Assembly (NCBI GenBank): GCA_028279515.1
Contig: JANQNQ010000002.1
Location: 248,001-312,000 of the forward strand
From: Flavobacteriaceae bacterium
GTDB lineage: Bacteria > Bacteroidota > Bacteroidia > Flavobacteriales > Flavobacteriaceae
Direction of reading: 5' to 3'
Length of the DNA stretch: 64,000 nucleotides
Below, piece by piece: positions 16,614-23,081 of the stretch. Numbering within the stretch: position 1 is the first letter of the stretch; the number at the start of each line of letters is the position of its first letter. The translations under genes and the position numbers were made by a program. Under the pieces are notes generated by a model, which was not told where the DNA came from, did no database searches, and worked only from the letters and a program-made list of their open reading frames with translations.

Positions 16614-17135
16614 CTATTTATTATGAAAATCTCTATCCTTCACCTTAACATTCTCAGGAACAAGGTGATCTATAACGACTGTCACCTTATTTCCGTACTG
16701 TTTGTGACCAAACCGAAGCACCAGCTCATTTTTTGAAAGCTGTTTGATTTTAAAGAATTTTTCTTCCTTGTCAATGTCAAGTAATGTTGGTAGCTGCGGA
16801 CTCATAATCTTTATGAAACTACCTTTTTCGGTGGTTACAAGTTTCCAGGTTCCGCGAAGCGTTGGCCCGCAATCGTTGTGCTGCCCATTATTGTCGTGAA
16901 AGGTTCCGTCGGTCAAATATGAAATTCGGTAACTCAAAAAACAATCTCCCATATTCATTCGGTAACCATTATTGATTCGCTTAGACAACTTCCAGACCTT
17001 AACGGAGTCGCCAGCGATGAGTGTTTCGGCATCTCTTGGGAGTTTAAAAGGAATGGAATCCTTTTGTGAGCAGGAGGAGAACATTATCAAAAGGCCAATG
17101 ATGATCTGTAACCCTATAAAAACTTTGTACTTCAA
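16614..17135 (-). CDS. Lipocalin-like lipoprotein, unknown
   Basis: 173 residues with a lipoprotein signal ending at Cys22 (IMFSSC). The mature part has the order of a lipocalin-type barrel: SYLTDGTFHDNNGQ, GPTLRGTWKLV and LLDIDKEEKFFKIKQLSKNELVLRF (core: IKQLSKNELVLRF), common among small Bacteroidota lipoproteins. Two cysteines (GDCFLSY and HNDCGPT) may form a disulfide. It is the first gene of a pair with the CPBP-like membrane protein. Confidence 0.65.
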   Translation of the reverse strand: MKYKVFIGLQIIIGLLIMFSSCSQKDSIPFKLPRDAETLIAGDSVKVWKLSKRINNGYRMNMGDCFLSYRISYLTDGTFHDNNGQHNDCGPTLRGTWKLVTTEKGSFIKIMSPQLPTLLDIDKEEKFFKIKQLSKNELVLRFGHKQYGNKVTVVIDHLVPENVKVKDRDFHNK

Positions 17136-17222
17136 AGGTTGCTTTTTCTTACAATTTAATAATTATTCGCAACTAAAAAATCTATTCCAATTTATCTTTC
17201 GTCCAAACATAAGCGAAAAAGA

Positions 17223-17257
17223 AAAGCCCCTGCAGTTTTTATCCTGTCAAGGGCTTT
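17223..17257 (-). terminator. Minus-strand terminator, copy A of a repeated hairpin
   Basis: On the minus strand AAAGCCC and GGGCTTT flank a loop containing GACAGGATAAAAACTGCA, followed by TTTTCTTTTTC. It ends the SnoaL-like transcript. A near-copy is at 17844-17872. Confidence 0.65.
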
Positions 17258-17304
17258 GAGAGCATTCATCTTATACAATTTATTTCAAGACAGAAACACT
17301 TGTA

Positions 17305-17661
17305 TTATGCATGGTAATAACGTTCTCTATAGATCTTTCCATCTTTCCATTCGGTGGCGACCACCTGTTCTGAAACCATGGTACTCCCGTCTTTAAGTTT
17401 CAGAGTCATTATTGCATCATAGAAACTGTGGTTTCCCTGTACGGCGTAGTTCCCTACTTCATAACCTACAAACTCGGCCAATTGGTTATCTATAAAATCC
17501 TGTTCGAATTTTACACAATAGTCCTTTCCCTTTTTAGGAGCCTCGTTGGCCTCTGTAAGTTCGACCTCATCGTGTAAATACGTTTCCATTGCCTCGATAA
17601 AGGCTCCTTTGGCTAATAATTCGTGTACGTGCAATAGGTTTTTTTCGATCTTGTTTTCCAT
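17305..17661 (-). CDS. SnoaL/NTF2-like protein
   Basis: 118 residues from the ATG at 17661. A longer open frame reaches 17739, but the -7 box TACTTTTG at 17700-17707 falls inside it, which argues for the shorter start. The fold pattern of SnoaL-like proteins is clear: NLLHVHELLAKGAFIEAMETYL, then HDEVELTEANE, SFYDAIMTLKLKDGSTMVSEQVVATEW and KIYRERYYHA (each shortened to core in reading). Cytoplasmic. Members are diverse binding or isomerase proteins; no specific role can be given. Monocistronic with its own promoter and terminator. Confidence 0.75.
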   Translation of the reverse strand: MENKIEKNLLHVHELLAKGAFIEAMETYLHDEVELTEANEAPKKGKDYCVKFEQDFIDNQLAEFVGYEVGNYAVQGNHSFYDAIMTLKLKDGSTMVSEQVVATEWKDGKIYRERYYHA

Positions 17662-17699
17662 TCTGGTTCTGTTTTTTTGATTACTATTATTTCTGAAAA

Positions 17700-17707
17700 C
17701 AAAAGTA
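17700..17707 (-). promoter_or_regulatory. -7 box of the SnoaL-like gene
   Basis: On the minus strand TACTTTTG, an exact TAnnTTTG match, 38 nt before the ATG at 17661. No clear TTG at the -33 distance. Confidence 0.55.
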
Positions 17708-17843
17708 GCATGCACATCACCTTTATACGCTAGACACACTTCCCTTTAGCATGTCAATTTTACCTTAAATAAGTGAAATACCAGTATATTAAGATAACAT
17801 TCAAGCCAATACTTCCCTTTTTTTATTTTTAACCAAAAGAAAA

Positions 17844-17872
17844 GTCCTTGCAGTTTTTATGCTGTCAAGGAC
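17844..17872 (-). terminator. Minus-strand terminator, copy B
   Basis: On the minus strand GTCCTTG / CAAGGAC around ACAGCATAAAAACTG, followed by TTTTCTTTT. It would end transcripts of the LytTR locus about 300 nt past its stop. Near-identical loop to copy A at 17223. Confidence 0.6.
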
Positions 17873-18031
17873 CTTTCACAACTTAGAAAATAGTCTTAGG
17901 GGGACGCTATTGACTGGTTTTGATATTTCGTAAGATGGTAAGAAGTATTGCTCCTCACTTTCTGACTTATGAAGGTGAAAAGTAGTATGTAATGTGCTTT
18001 GGGCAAAGCAGAAAGTAATAAGTGGGTGTTT

Positions 18032-18087
18032 TTGGGTATTAGGTGTTAGGTAAAGGGTTTTAGGTGGGTAATAGTTGGTGTTGGGTG
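18032..18087 (+). repeat. 7-bp-period TTAGGTG array
   Basis: Eight units: TTGGGTA, TTAGGTG, TTAGGTA, AAGGGTT, TTAGGTG, GGTAATA, GTTGGTG, TTGGGTG. Related to the TAGGTGT words at 14146-14201. Confidence 0.7.
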
Positions 18088-18141
18088 AAATATGAGGCCT
18101 TTATTATTTATTGCCTATTTTTTATTCTGGCTTAAAAGTGG

Positions 18142-18176
18142 TCTAACGACCAATAACCAAAGACCAACTACTATTC
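18142..18176 (-). repeat. 7-bp-period TTGGTTn array at a stop codon
   Basis: On the plus strand TCTAACG, ACCAATA, ACCAAAG, ACCAACT, ACTATTC. In gene sense these are TTGGTTn words, and the stop codon of the LytTR gene (18171-18173) lies in the first one. Confidence 0.75.
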
Positions 18177-18926
18177 AAGCCAAAGCTTGAAATCCTTTAC
18201 TCGTTCGCGTGCAACGATAATCTCTTGCTCATTGAACTTGTTGAGCTTTAGCTGAAGTCGGCTATTCGTATAGGAAATAATGTCTTTAATGGCATGGATG
18301 TTCACATAGAACTTTCGGCTTACTCTGAAGAAGGTTTCAGGAGCGAGCTCGTCTTCAAGGTTTTCAAGAGTGGTATCTAATAAATAGTTTCTGCCTTCGG
18401 TAGTAAAAGCATACGTGCCTTTGTTTTCGCTGTAAAAGCATTCGATCTCATCTACTGGAAGCATCTTCAGGTGTTGCCCTACCTTGACCGTGAAACGTTT
18501 TTTGTATTCCCTTTCAACTGGGTTCACCAACAACTTCTTGATATCTTCAAAGTTAAGCTGCACATTTTTTTGCGCTGGTTTAAATCCGTTGTACTTTTTA
18601 ACGGCTGCTTCAAGATCTTCCTCATCAATAGGCTTCAAGAGATAATCAATACTATTTAGCTTAAATGCTTGCAGCGCATACTCGTCAAAGGCGGTGGTAA
18701 AGATTACGGCACTGCTTACTTCGATGACATCAAAGATCTCAAAAGAGAGTCCATCAGAAAGCTGAATATCCAAGAAGATCAGATCGGGATGTTCATTGTT
18801 CTGAAACCATTCGATAGATTCTTCAACAGAGTGCAGCATTTGGTTGGCGGTCACTCCTAATTCGTTCAACATACGGCTTAGTCTTCTTGCTGCTGGCTTT
18901 TCGTCTTCTATGATGAGTACGTTCAT
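18171..18926 (-). CDS. LytTR-family response regulator of the 2TM locus
   Basis: 251 residues. Receiver domain: E7/D8 pocket, phospho-acceptor D53 (IFLDIQLSDG), conserved K in YLLKPIDEEDL. A linker of about 35 residues leads to a LytTR domain (FTVKVGQHLKMLPVDEIECF as the first strand region; FYVNIHAIKDI; LKLNKFNEQEIIVARERV). It is the last gene of a minus-strand series TPR - kinase/2TM - 2TM - 2TM - 2TM - LytTR and is the natural partner of that kinase. It is the prime candidate to bind the 21-bp-period direct repeats found at three promoters nearby. Repeat arrays touch both its start and its stop codon. Confidence 0.9.
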   Translation of the reverse strand: MNVLIIEDEKPAARRLSRMLNELGVTANQMLHSVEESIEWFQNNEHPDLIFLDIQLSDGLSFEIFDVIEVSSAVIFTTAFDEYALQAFKLNSIDYLLKPIDEEDLEAAVKKYNGFKPAQKNVQLNFEDIKKLLVNPVEREYKKRFTVKVGQHLKMLPVDEIECFYSENKGTYAFTTEGRNYLLDTTLENLEDELAPETFFRVSRKFYVNIHAIKDIISYTNSRLQLKLNKFNEQEIIVARERVKDFKLWLE

Positions 18927-18987
18927 TTTAGTTGTTGGATATTAGTATTGAGATATGAGATTTGAGATATGAGATTTGAGATTTGAG
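18927..18987 (-). repeat. 7-bp-period ATCTCAn array running into a start codon
   Basis: Read in gene sense toward the ATG: ATCTCAA, ATCTCAT, ATCTCAA, ATCTCAT, ATCTCAA, TACTAAT, ATCCAAC, AACTAAA, then ATG with no gap. Confidence 0.85.
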
Positions 18988-19028
18988 TAGTAAGATATTA
19001 TTTATTTCTATCGTTGTTAGAACTAAAG

Positions 19029-19084
19029 CATTACTTAATTAGCACATTGGTATATTGCTACATTGATTCATTGTTGCATTGCAT
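19029..19084 (-). repeat. 8-bp-period AATGnnnn array after a stop codon
   Basis: On the plus strand CATTACTT, AATTAGCA, CATTGGTA, TATTGCTA, CATTGATT, CATTGTTG, CATTGCAT. In gene sense these are AATG words; the stop codon of the 2TM gene lies in a further AATGA four bases away. Confidence 0.8.
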
Positions 19085-19088
19085 CGTA

Positions 19089-19415
19089 TCATTCATACCG
19101 CGTATAGTTGGTAAACTCGTCTTTGTCTTCTTCCATGAGCTTGCGGATCTTGCGTTCTTCCCAATTCTTTCCGAAGAAAAGGTCAGGTCCAAAAGCATTG
19201 AGTCCGTGGATCGCTAAACCAACACCCCAGGCTACTGCAGTGAAGAAACTTTGCCATTCCCAAAATTCTTCATTGTCCTGAATACGTTCGCTGTAGATCT
19301 TTACAATGATAAAGGTGTTGATAATCAAATACACGATCAGGTGTATGTAAAATCCTTTTATATTGTCTACCCTTTTTTTGGCGCGGTTGTATCGTTCTTG
19401 TTCTTGAAAATCCAT
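19089..19415 (-). CDS. 2TM-domain protein A
   Basis: 108 residues. A basic amphipathic start (ERYNRAKKRVDNIKGFYIHL), two membrane helices (FYIHLIVYLIINTFIIV and FFTAVAWGVGLAIHGLNAF), then a charged tail with NWEERKIRKLMEEDKDEF. This is the 2TM domain (PF13239), of unknown function, common in Bacteroidota near LytTR systems. It is the most diverged of the free copies here. Both termini point into the cytoplasm if the helices form a hairpin. Its spacers on both sides are filled with 7- and 8-bp-period arrays. Confidence 0.85.
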   Translation of the reverse strand: MDFQEQERYNRAKKRVDNIKGFYIHLIVYLIINTFIIVKIYSERIQDNEEFWEWQSFFTAVAWGVGLAIHGLNAFGPDLFFGKNWEERKIRKLMEEDKDEFTNYTRYE

Positions 19416-19502
19416 AGTTGTTGTTTTAGTATTGAGTAGTGAGATGTGAGTATTGAGACTTTTTCTTTATTCCCTATTCCCTATTCCTTATTCCCCATTC
19501 AC
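19416..19502 (-). repeat. 7-bp-period arrays upstream of 2TM gene A
   Basis: Plus-strand units from the start codon outward: AGTTGTT, GTTTTAG, TATTGAG, TAGTGAG, ATGTGAG, TATTGAG (19416-19457), then TATTCCC, TATTCCC, TATTCCT, TATTCCC, CATTCAC (19468-19502). The first block abuts the ATG of the gene. Confidence 0.8.
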
Positions 19503-19507
19503 TAACT

Positions 19508-19547
19508 CATTGTTTCATTACTTCATTAATTCATTGTTTCATTGAAC
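19508..19547 (-). repeat. 8-bp-period AATGnnnn array after a stop codon
   Basis: Plus-strand units CATTGTTT, CATTACTT, CATTAATT, CATTGTTT, CATTGAAC, ending on the first base of the stop codon of 2TM gene B. Confidence 0.8.
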
Positions 19548-19891
19548 TATTCCCAGGTAGTGCTTTGTTCTTCTTGCTGCATGTACTCTTGGATCTTTCG
19601 TTCTTCCCAATTTTTGATGGCATTTCCTTTTATCTTAAAAACAAACAAAGCATGAATAAGCAATCCGATGCCCCAAATGGCAGGGGTTAAAAGAATATTC
19701 CAATCTAACCACTCGATAAAACCTTCGTTTACATTTCCGGTCTTGTTGTTTACAAAGTCTATGATATACTTTCTAAAGAAGACGATCATGATGTTGATCA
19801 CAATGTAGGCAAATAGGTGGTCATAAAAACCTTTGACTGACTTTACTCGTCTGCGTGCCTTTTGATATGTTGATTCTTCAAACTGTTGCAT
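19547..19891 (-). CDS. 2TM-domain protein B
   Basis: 114 residues. Same plan as its neighbours: STYQKARRRVKSVKGFYDHL, two membrane helices (HLFAYIVINIMIVFF and ILLTPAIWGIGLLIHAL), then NWEERKIQEYMQQEE. The loop between helices is longer and more polar than in the other copies (IDFVNNKTGNVNEGF). It starts 12 nt after the stop of 2TM protein C, so B and C form one transcript. PF13239 domain; function unknown. Confidence 0.87.
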   Translation of the reverse strand: MQQFEESTYQKARRRVKSVKGFYDHLFAYIVINIMIVFFRKYIIDFVNNKTGNVNEGFIEWLDWNILLTPAIWGIGLLIHALFVFKIKGNAIKNWEERKIQEYMQQEEQSTTWE

Positions 19892-19903
19892 GTCTTTTCA
19901 ATT

Positions 19904-20221
19904 TTATTCCCATCGCTGGCTACCGCTGCGATAGTCTTCTTTGTCCTTGTCCATATACTCTTTGATCTTTCGTTCTTCCCAATCTTTATTAAAGAAAGGA
20001 TTAAGTCTGAAGGCCTTAGCAGCGTGAAAAGCCAGTCCGATACCCCATCCAAAGGCGGCCCATAAGAACCAAGGGTATCCCCAACCATCTACCCAGTAAT
20101 TAAGAATTGCTAAAAAGCTAATCACAATGATGTACGAGGTTAAGTTGCCATAAAATTTCTTTATCTCTTCGACGCGCTCTTTAGCCCGAATGTATCTGTT
20201 TTCCTTGTTATAATCTTCCAT
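19904..20221 (-). CDS. 2TM-domain protein C
   Basis: 105 residues. RYIRAKERVEEIKKFYGNL, helix 1 SYIIVISFLAILNYWV, helix 2 WAAFGWGIGLAFHAAKAF, tail DWEERKIKEYMDKDKEDY. Closest in its tail to the 2TM domain fused to the kinase, suggesting that one arose from the other. It heads a B-C pair and has its own candidate promoter (20276-20346) carrying two LytTR-type direct repeats, so it could be induced by the regulator of the locus apart from the kinase operon. Confidence 0.88.
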   Translation of the reverse strand: MEDYNKENRYIRAKERVEEIKKFYGNLTSYIIVISFLAILNYWVDGWGYPWFLWAAFGWGIGLAFHAAKAFRLNPFFNKDWEERKIKEYMDKDKEDYRSGSQRWE

Positions 20222-20275
20222 GATGGTTGTGTTGTTTTTTGGTTTCCCTTACGGGGAATTGTTTTAAATGTTATT

Positions 20276-20346
20276 CAAATTTCGGAAGCTCCTTCATTAT
20301 CTCGAAAACTATTCTACCGAATTGTCATTTCTTACTACTGAAATGT
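20276..20346 (-). promoter_or_regulatory. LytTR-type operator and -7 box before 2TM genes C and B
   Basis: On the minus strand: ACATTTCAGT (20337-20346) and ACAATTCGGT (20316-20325) with a 21-bp period, then 32 nt, then GAAATTTG (20276-20283) as a nAnnTTTG -7 box. Same geometry as the elements at 22406-22476 and 25231-25301. The distal half-site is the weakest of the six. Confidence 0.55.
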
Positions 20347-20367
20347 GGTTTTAGGTTTTGGTTATAC

Positions 20368-20407
20368 CATTATTTCATTAGCTCATTAATTCATTGTTTC
20401 ATTGCGA
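20368..20407 (-). repeat. 8-bp-period AATGnnnn array after a stop codon
   Basis: Plus-strand units CATTATTT, CATTAGCT, CATTAATT, CATTGTTT, CATTGCGA, flush with the stop codon of the kinase-2TM gene. Confidence 0.8.
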
Positions 20408-21742
20408 CTAAAACTTGTCCTTATCCATATATTCCTTGATCTTGCGCTCTTCCCAATTTTTACCGAGCAGCGGACTATACCCATACGTTTCTAAGCCGTG
20501 CATGATGACTCCGAAGCCCCATCCTAATGTTGGGAAGATGGCCCAAGTAAAATCTGTGGTGCGTGAGTTTAAGTACCATAAGAATGGTATAACTATGACA
20601 TAAGCAACCAGGTTTCCGTAAAATCCTTTGATGGCTTCAACACGTTCTTTTGCGCGTTGATAACGTTTGTCTTCTATATATGTTTCTTGTGTTTTCATGG
20701 TTGTTGATACTTTTTTGGTCAACATCGGAATCCTCACGGAGAACTCTGATGGTGTCTTATTAATAATTACGTTTCGGTGCGTCAGTATGGCATAGCGCTG
20801 CTGAATGTTGCGCAGTCCTACTCCACTACTTTTCTTCACCACCTGTTTAGGCTGAAGGTTGTTTTGAACAACCAAGTTGCCTTCCTCTTCATAAATGGTG
20901 ATCTTCAACGGTTTGTTAGGCATTACCATGTTATGCTTTACAGCATTCTCGAGCAGCAACTGAAGCGATAAGGGTACCACTTTCGCCTCAGGGTTACTAG
21001 CCTGTTCTGGTAATTCGAAGATGATGCTCTCTTCAAAGCGCATCTTCAATAGGTTTACATAGGTTCGGGCAAACCGAAGTTCTTCTTCGACAGTCACCAA
21101 CTCCTTGTTCTTTTGTTCTAGCACATATCTGTACACCTTTGATAAGGATGTTGTAAAACGCTGTGCTTGTCTGGGGTCTTCTTCGATCAATGAGGTCAAT
21201 ACATTAAGACTATTGAACAAGAAGTGAGGGTCCAATTGATTCTTGAGAGCATCGAACTGAGCCGACGCCGTCGTTGCAATGATCTTTTGTTCTTTGACCT
21301 TGTTCTTTTGTATCTCTCGATAAAAGTACACAGCATGAAAGAAAATAGAGATCACTATGGTGATCAGCAAAGCGATGACGTAAAACACAGCACGCTCATC
21401 GTTTATGAATGCATTCCAATCTTTTCCTTCAAAACCGACCTTCGTTATGATACGTACAAAGAAGATTCCCAACATGGTGATGACGATACTACCGGTAGCA
21501 CCAATGATCATTTTATAGCGAGCGTACTTCTTCCAGCGAACTTTATGATTTAGGTAGTCGAAATAGGTTCCGTTAAGTAAGGACAGCACTACTGAATACA
21601 ATACGTAGTACAAAATCTCCTGAATGAAGGCCTGGTTGAAAACCAGAGTTCTTCCGCCTAAAACCTGAACAATAATAAATATTGCGGCGATTACTAAACC
21701 TATGATGACTCCCGTAAATACGGTTTTAAGAAGGTACCTCAT
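20408..21742 (-). CDS. LytS-type histidine kinase fused to a C-terminal 2TM domain
   Basis: 444 residues. Four membrane segments (about 7-27, 41-57, 79-98, 118-140), a His_kinase domain with H173 (NQLDPHFLFNSLNVL), N-box LLLENAVKHNM and G-box SGVGLRNIQQRY, ending near 341. Residues 349-444 are a full 2TM domain (KRYQRAKERVEAIKGFYGNL ... NWEERKIKEYMDKDKF), beginning at an in-frame ATG (20696-20698). The linker codons read like the leaders of the free 2TM genes, so the fusion may have arisen by loss of a stop codon, and an internal start could still give a free 2TM protein. It follows the TPR gene by 9 nt. Confidence 0.9.
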   Translation of the reverse strand: MRYLLKTVFTGVIIGLVIAAIFIIVQVLGGRTLVFNQAFIQEILYYVLYSVVLSLLNGTYFDYLNHKVRWKKYARYKMIIGATGSIVITMLGIFFVRIITKVGFEGKDWNAFINDERAVFYVIALLITIVISIFFHAVYFYREIQKNKVKEQKIIATTASAQFDALKNQLDPHFLFNSLNVLTSLIEEDPRQAQRFTTSLSKVYRYVLEQKNKELVTVEEELRFARTYVNLLKMRFEESIIFELPEQASNPEAKVVPLSLQLLLENAVKHNMVMPNKPLKITIYEEEGNLVVQNNLQPKQVVKKSSGVGLRNIQQRYAILTHRNVIINKTPSEFSVRIPMLTKKVSTTMKTQETYIEDKRYQRAKERVEAIKGFYGNLVAYVIVIPFLWYLNSRTTDFTWAIFPTLGWGFGVIMHGLETYGYSPLLGKNWEERKIKEYMDKDKF

Positions 21743-21751
21743 GCTATTAAA

Positions 21752-22381
21752 TTATTCTTTACAACTTGCCAAAATCTCTTTGGCTCTTTTTTCACCCCAT
21801 CTTGGGTGAAGATCACTTTCTGTTTTAAAGGTAGCAAAAAGTTCTAAGGCTCTTTCAACATCTTTGCAAAAGGGAGCCGTGTCTTGCCCAAAGTAACGAG
21901 CGCTGCCCATGTCCCATTCTGCCTTAGAAAGGACAACTCTAGGGTTGTTTGGTGCTAGTGCTAAAGCCTTCGAATACAAGGCTGCATTTTTTCCCGATAG
22001 GGTCATCCCATATGTGGCCCCATCAAACGCAATCCATGCTGTATTGATAAATGCTTGTTGTATCAGTATCTCAGCGTTCTCTGGAGATAATGTCGTGGCT
22101 TCATTCAAGAAATCTTGCGCTTTGGTCAATAATAAAGTTACTTGTTCTTTGTCCTTTTGATTAAACGAAGCAATCGTGTTGATCTGAGAGACATAATAAT
22201 AAGGTAACCATTCGTCCTTCTCTGCTTTGGCGATGCGCTCAAACAAGTTGGCAGCCTCTACAGGTTTTTGTTCTTGCCATAAGGTCAATGCCTTTTGCAT
22301 TCCCTTTTCATAGTTAGACTGAGCAACCGCTACTGTGGTTGTTGCTAAAAATGCTACTAGATAATAAATAATGCGAACCAT
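21752..22381 (-). CDS. Secreted TPR-like protein heading the kinase operon
   Basis: 209 residues from the ATG at 22381; a longer frame to 22426 would place the signal peptide internally and overlap the -7 box. Signal peptide IIYYLVAFLATTTVAVAQ. The mature part is helical with repeat-like segments (GMQKALTLWQEQKPVEAANLF; AQDFLNEATTLSPENAEILI; YSKALALAPNNPRVVLSKAEW), as in TPR proteins. It is the first gene of the operon and would lie in the periplasm next to the kinase. It may therefore sense or buffer a periplasmic ligand, but this is inference from position only. Confidence 0.75.
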   Translation of the reverse strand: MVRIIYYLVAFLATTTVAVAQSNYEKGMQKALTLWQEQKPVEAANLFERIAKAEKDEWLPYYYVSQINTIASFNQKDKEQVTLLLTKAQDFLNEATTLSPENAEILIQQAFINTAWIAFDGATYGMTLSGKNAALYSKALALAPNNPRVVLSKAEWDMGSARYFGQDTAPFCKDVERALELFATFKTESDLHPRWGEKRAKEILASCKE

Positions 22382-22405
22382 TTTTGTTGTTTTTTGTTGA
22401 TGGTA

Positions 22406-22476
22406 CAAAGATTCTACATTTGCCAATCATTTCGTAAAAGGAATGACCGAACTGTCGTTTTTATCGACCGAACTGT
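22406..22476 (-). promoter_or_regulatory. LytTR-type operator and -7 box of the TPR-kinase operon
   Basis: On the minus strand two identical repeats ACAGTTCGGTC (22466-22476 and 22445-22455) with a 21-bp period. Each fits the published LytTR consensus [TA][AC][CA]GTTN[AG][TG] exactly, with the 12-bp spacing. After 31 nt comes AATCTTTG (22406-22413), a -7 box lacking only the first T. No -33 TTTG is needed if the regulator activates. Confidence 0.75.
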
Positions 22477-22480
22477 ATGC

Positions 22481-22565
22481 TAGTTATTAGTTCTTGGTTT
22501 TTAGTTGTTAGTACAAATCTCAATACTCATATCTCAGTACTCAGTACTAAATACTTTGTACTTTT
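22481..22565 (+). repeat. 7-bp-period TTAGTTn and TACTnnn arrays
   Basis: Units TAGTTAT, TAGTTCT, TGGTTTT, TAGTTGT, TAGTACA (22481-22515), then from 22517 ATCTCAA, TACTCAT, ATCTCAG, TACTCAG, TACTAAA, TACTTTG, TACTTTT. The second block reads in the sense of the acetyltransferase gene, 18 nt before its ATG. Confidence 0.85.
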
Positions 22566-22583
22566 ACATTTTACATTTACTAT

Positions 22584-23081
22584 ATGATATTCAAAACAGA
22601 AAGACTACTTGTTCGAGAATTGCGCGAAAGCGACCTTCCGGGTTTTCACGAGATGCAAGGCAATCCGAACGTTATGAAATATGTTGGTCAATCAGCCATG
22701 GGTCCTGAAGAGAACAGAGCTGACTTAAAAAGGGTTATTGACCTTTATGGTAAGCAAAACAACGACTTTTGGGTATGGGCTATCACCACAGAAAAAGATG
22801 TCTTTGTCGGCACTGGTGCCATCATCATAAATGAAAAGAACGAATGGGAAATTGGCTATCGCTTTCTCGAGTCGCATTGGGGAAATGGCTATGGCACTGA
22901 GATTACCAAAGGACTCATAGAGCATGCCTTCAACTCAATGAATATCAAAACCCTTAAAGCCTACGTTGATAGGGACAACATAGGCTCTGTAAAGATCTTG
23001 GAGCGTTTCTTCGATTTTGAAAAAGAAATATGGAACGAAGACGATCAGTGTTTTGACCGTGTCTACAAATTATCCAACTGA
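22584..23081 (+). CDS. GNAT-family N-acetyltransferase (RimJ/RimL type)
   Basis: 165 residues. Acetyltransferase_3 pattern: FKTERLLVRELRESDLPGF at the start, FVGTGAIIINEKNEWEIGYRF for beta 4, and the acetyl-CoA loop SHWGNGYGTEITKGLIEHAF, followed by LKAYVDRDNIGSVKILERF (each within the family's usual order). It transfers acetyl from acetyl-CoA to an amino group; the substrate may be a protein N-terminus or small molecule. Cytoplasmic. Its 3' end overlaps the convergent TonB receptor gene by 19 bp. Confidence 0.88.
   Translation: MIFKTERLLVRELRESDLPGFHEMQGNPNVMKYVGQSAMGPEENRADLKRVIDLYGKQNNDFWVWAITTEKDVFVGTGAIIINEKNEWEIGYRFLESHWGNGYGTEITKGLIEHAFNSMNIKTLKAYVDRDNIGSVKILERFFDFEKEIWNEDDQCFDRVYKLSN

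Larger units (their letters stand above)
17708..18170. other. Spacer between the SnoaL-like and LytTR genes
   Basis: About 460 bp with no credible gene. It holds a terminator-like hairpin (17844-17872) and two 7-bp-period arrays (18032-18087, 18142-18176). The rest looks AT-rich and structureless. Confidence 0.65.

Noticed and set aside
20408-21742. Kinase-2TM gene as a sequencing frameshift artefact
   Set aside because: The fusion is in one continuous frame and needs no indel; a lost stop codon explains it better.
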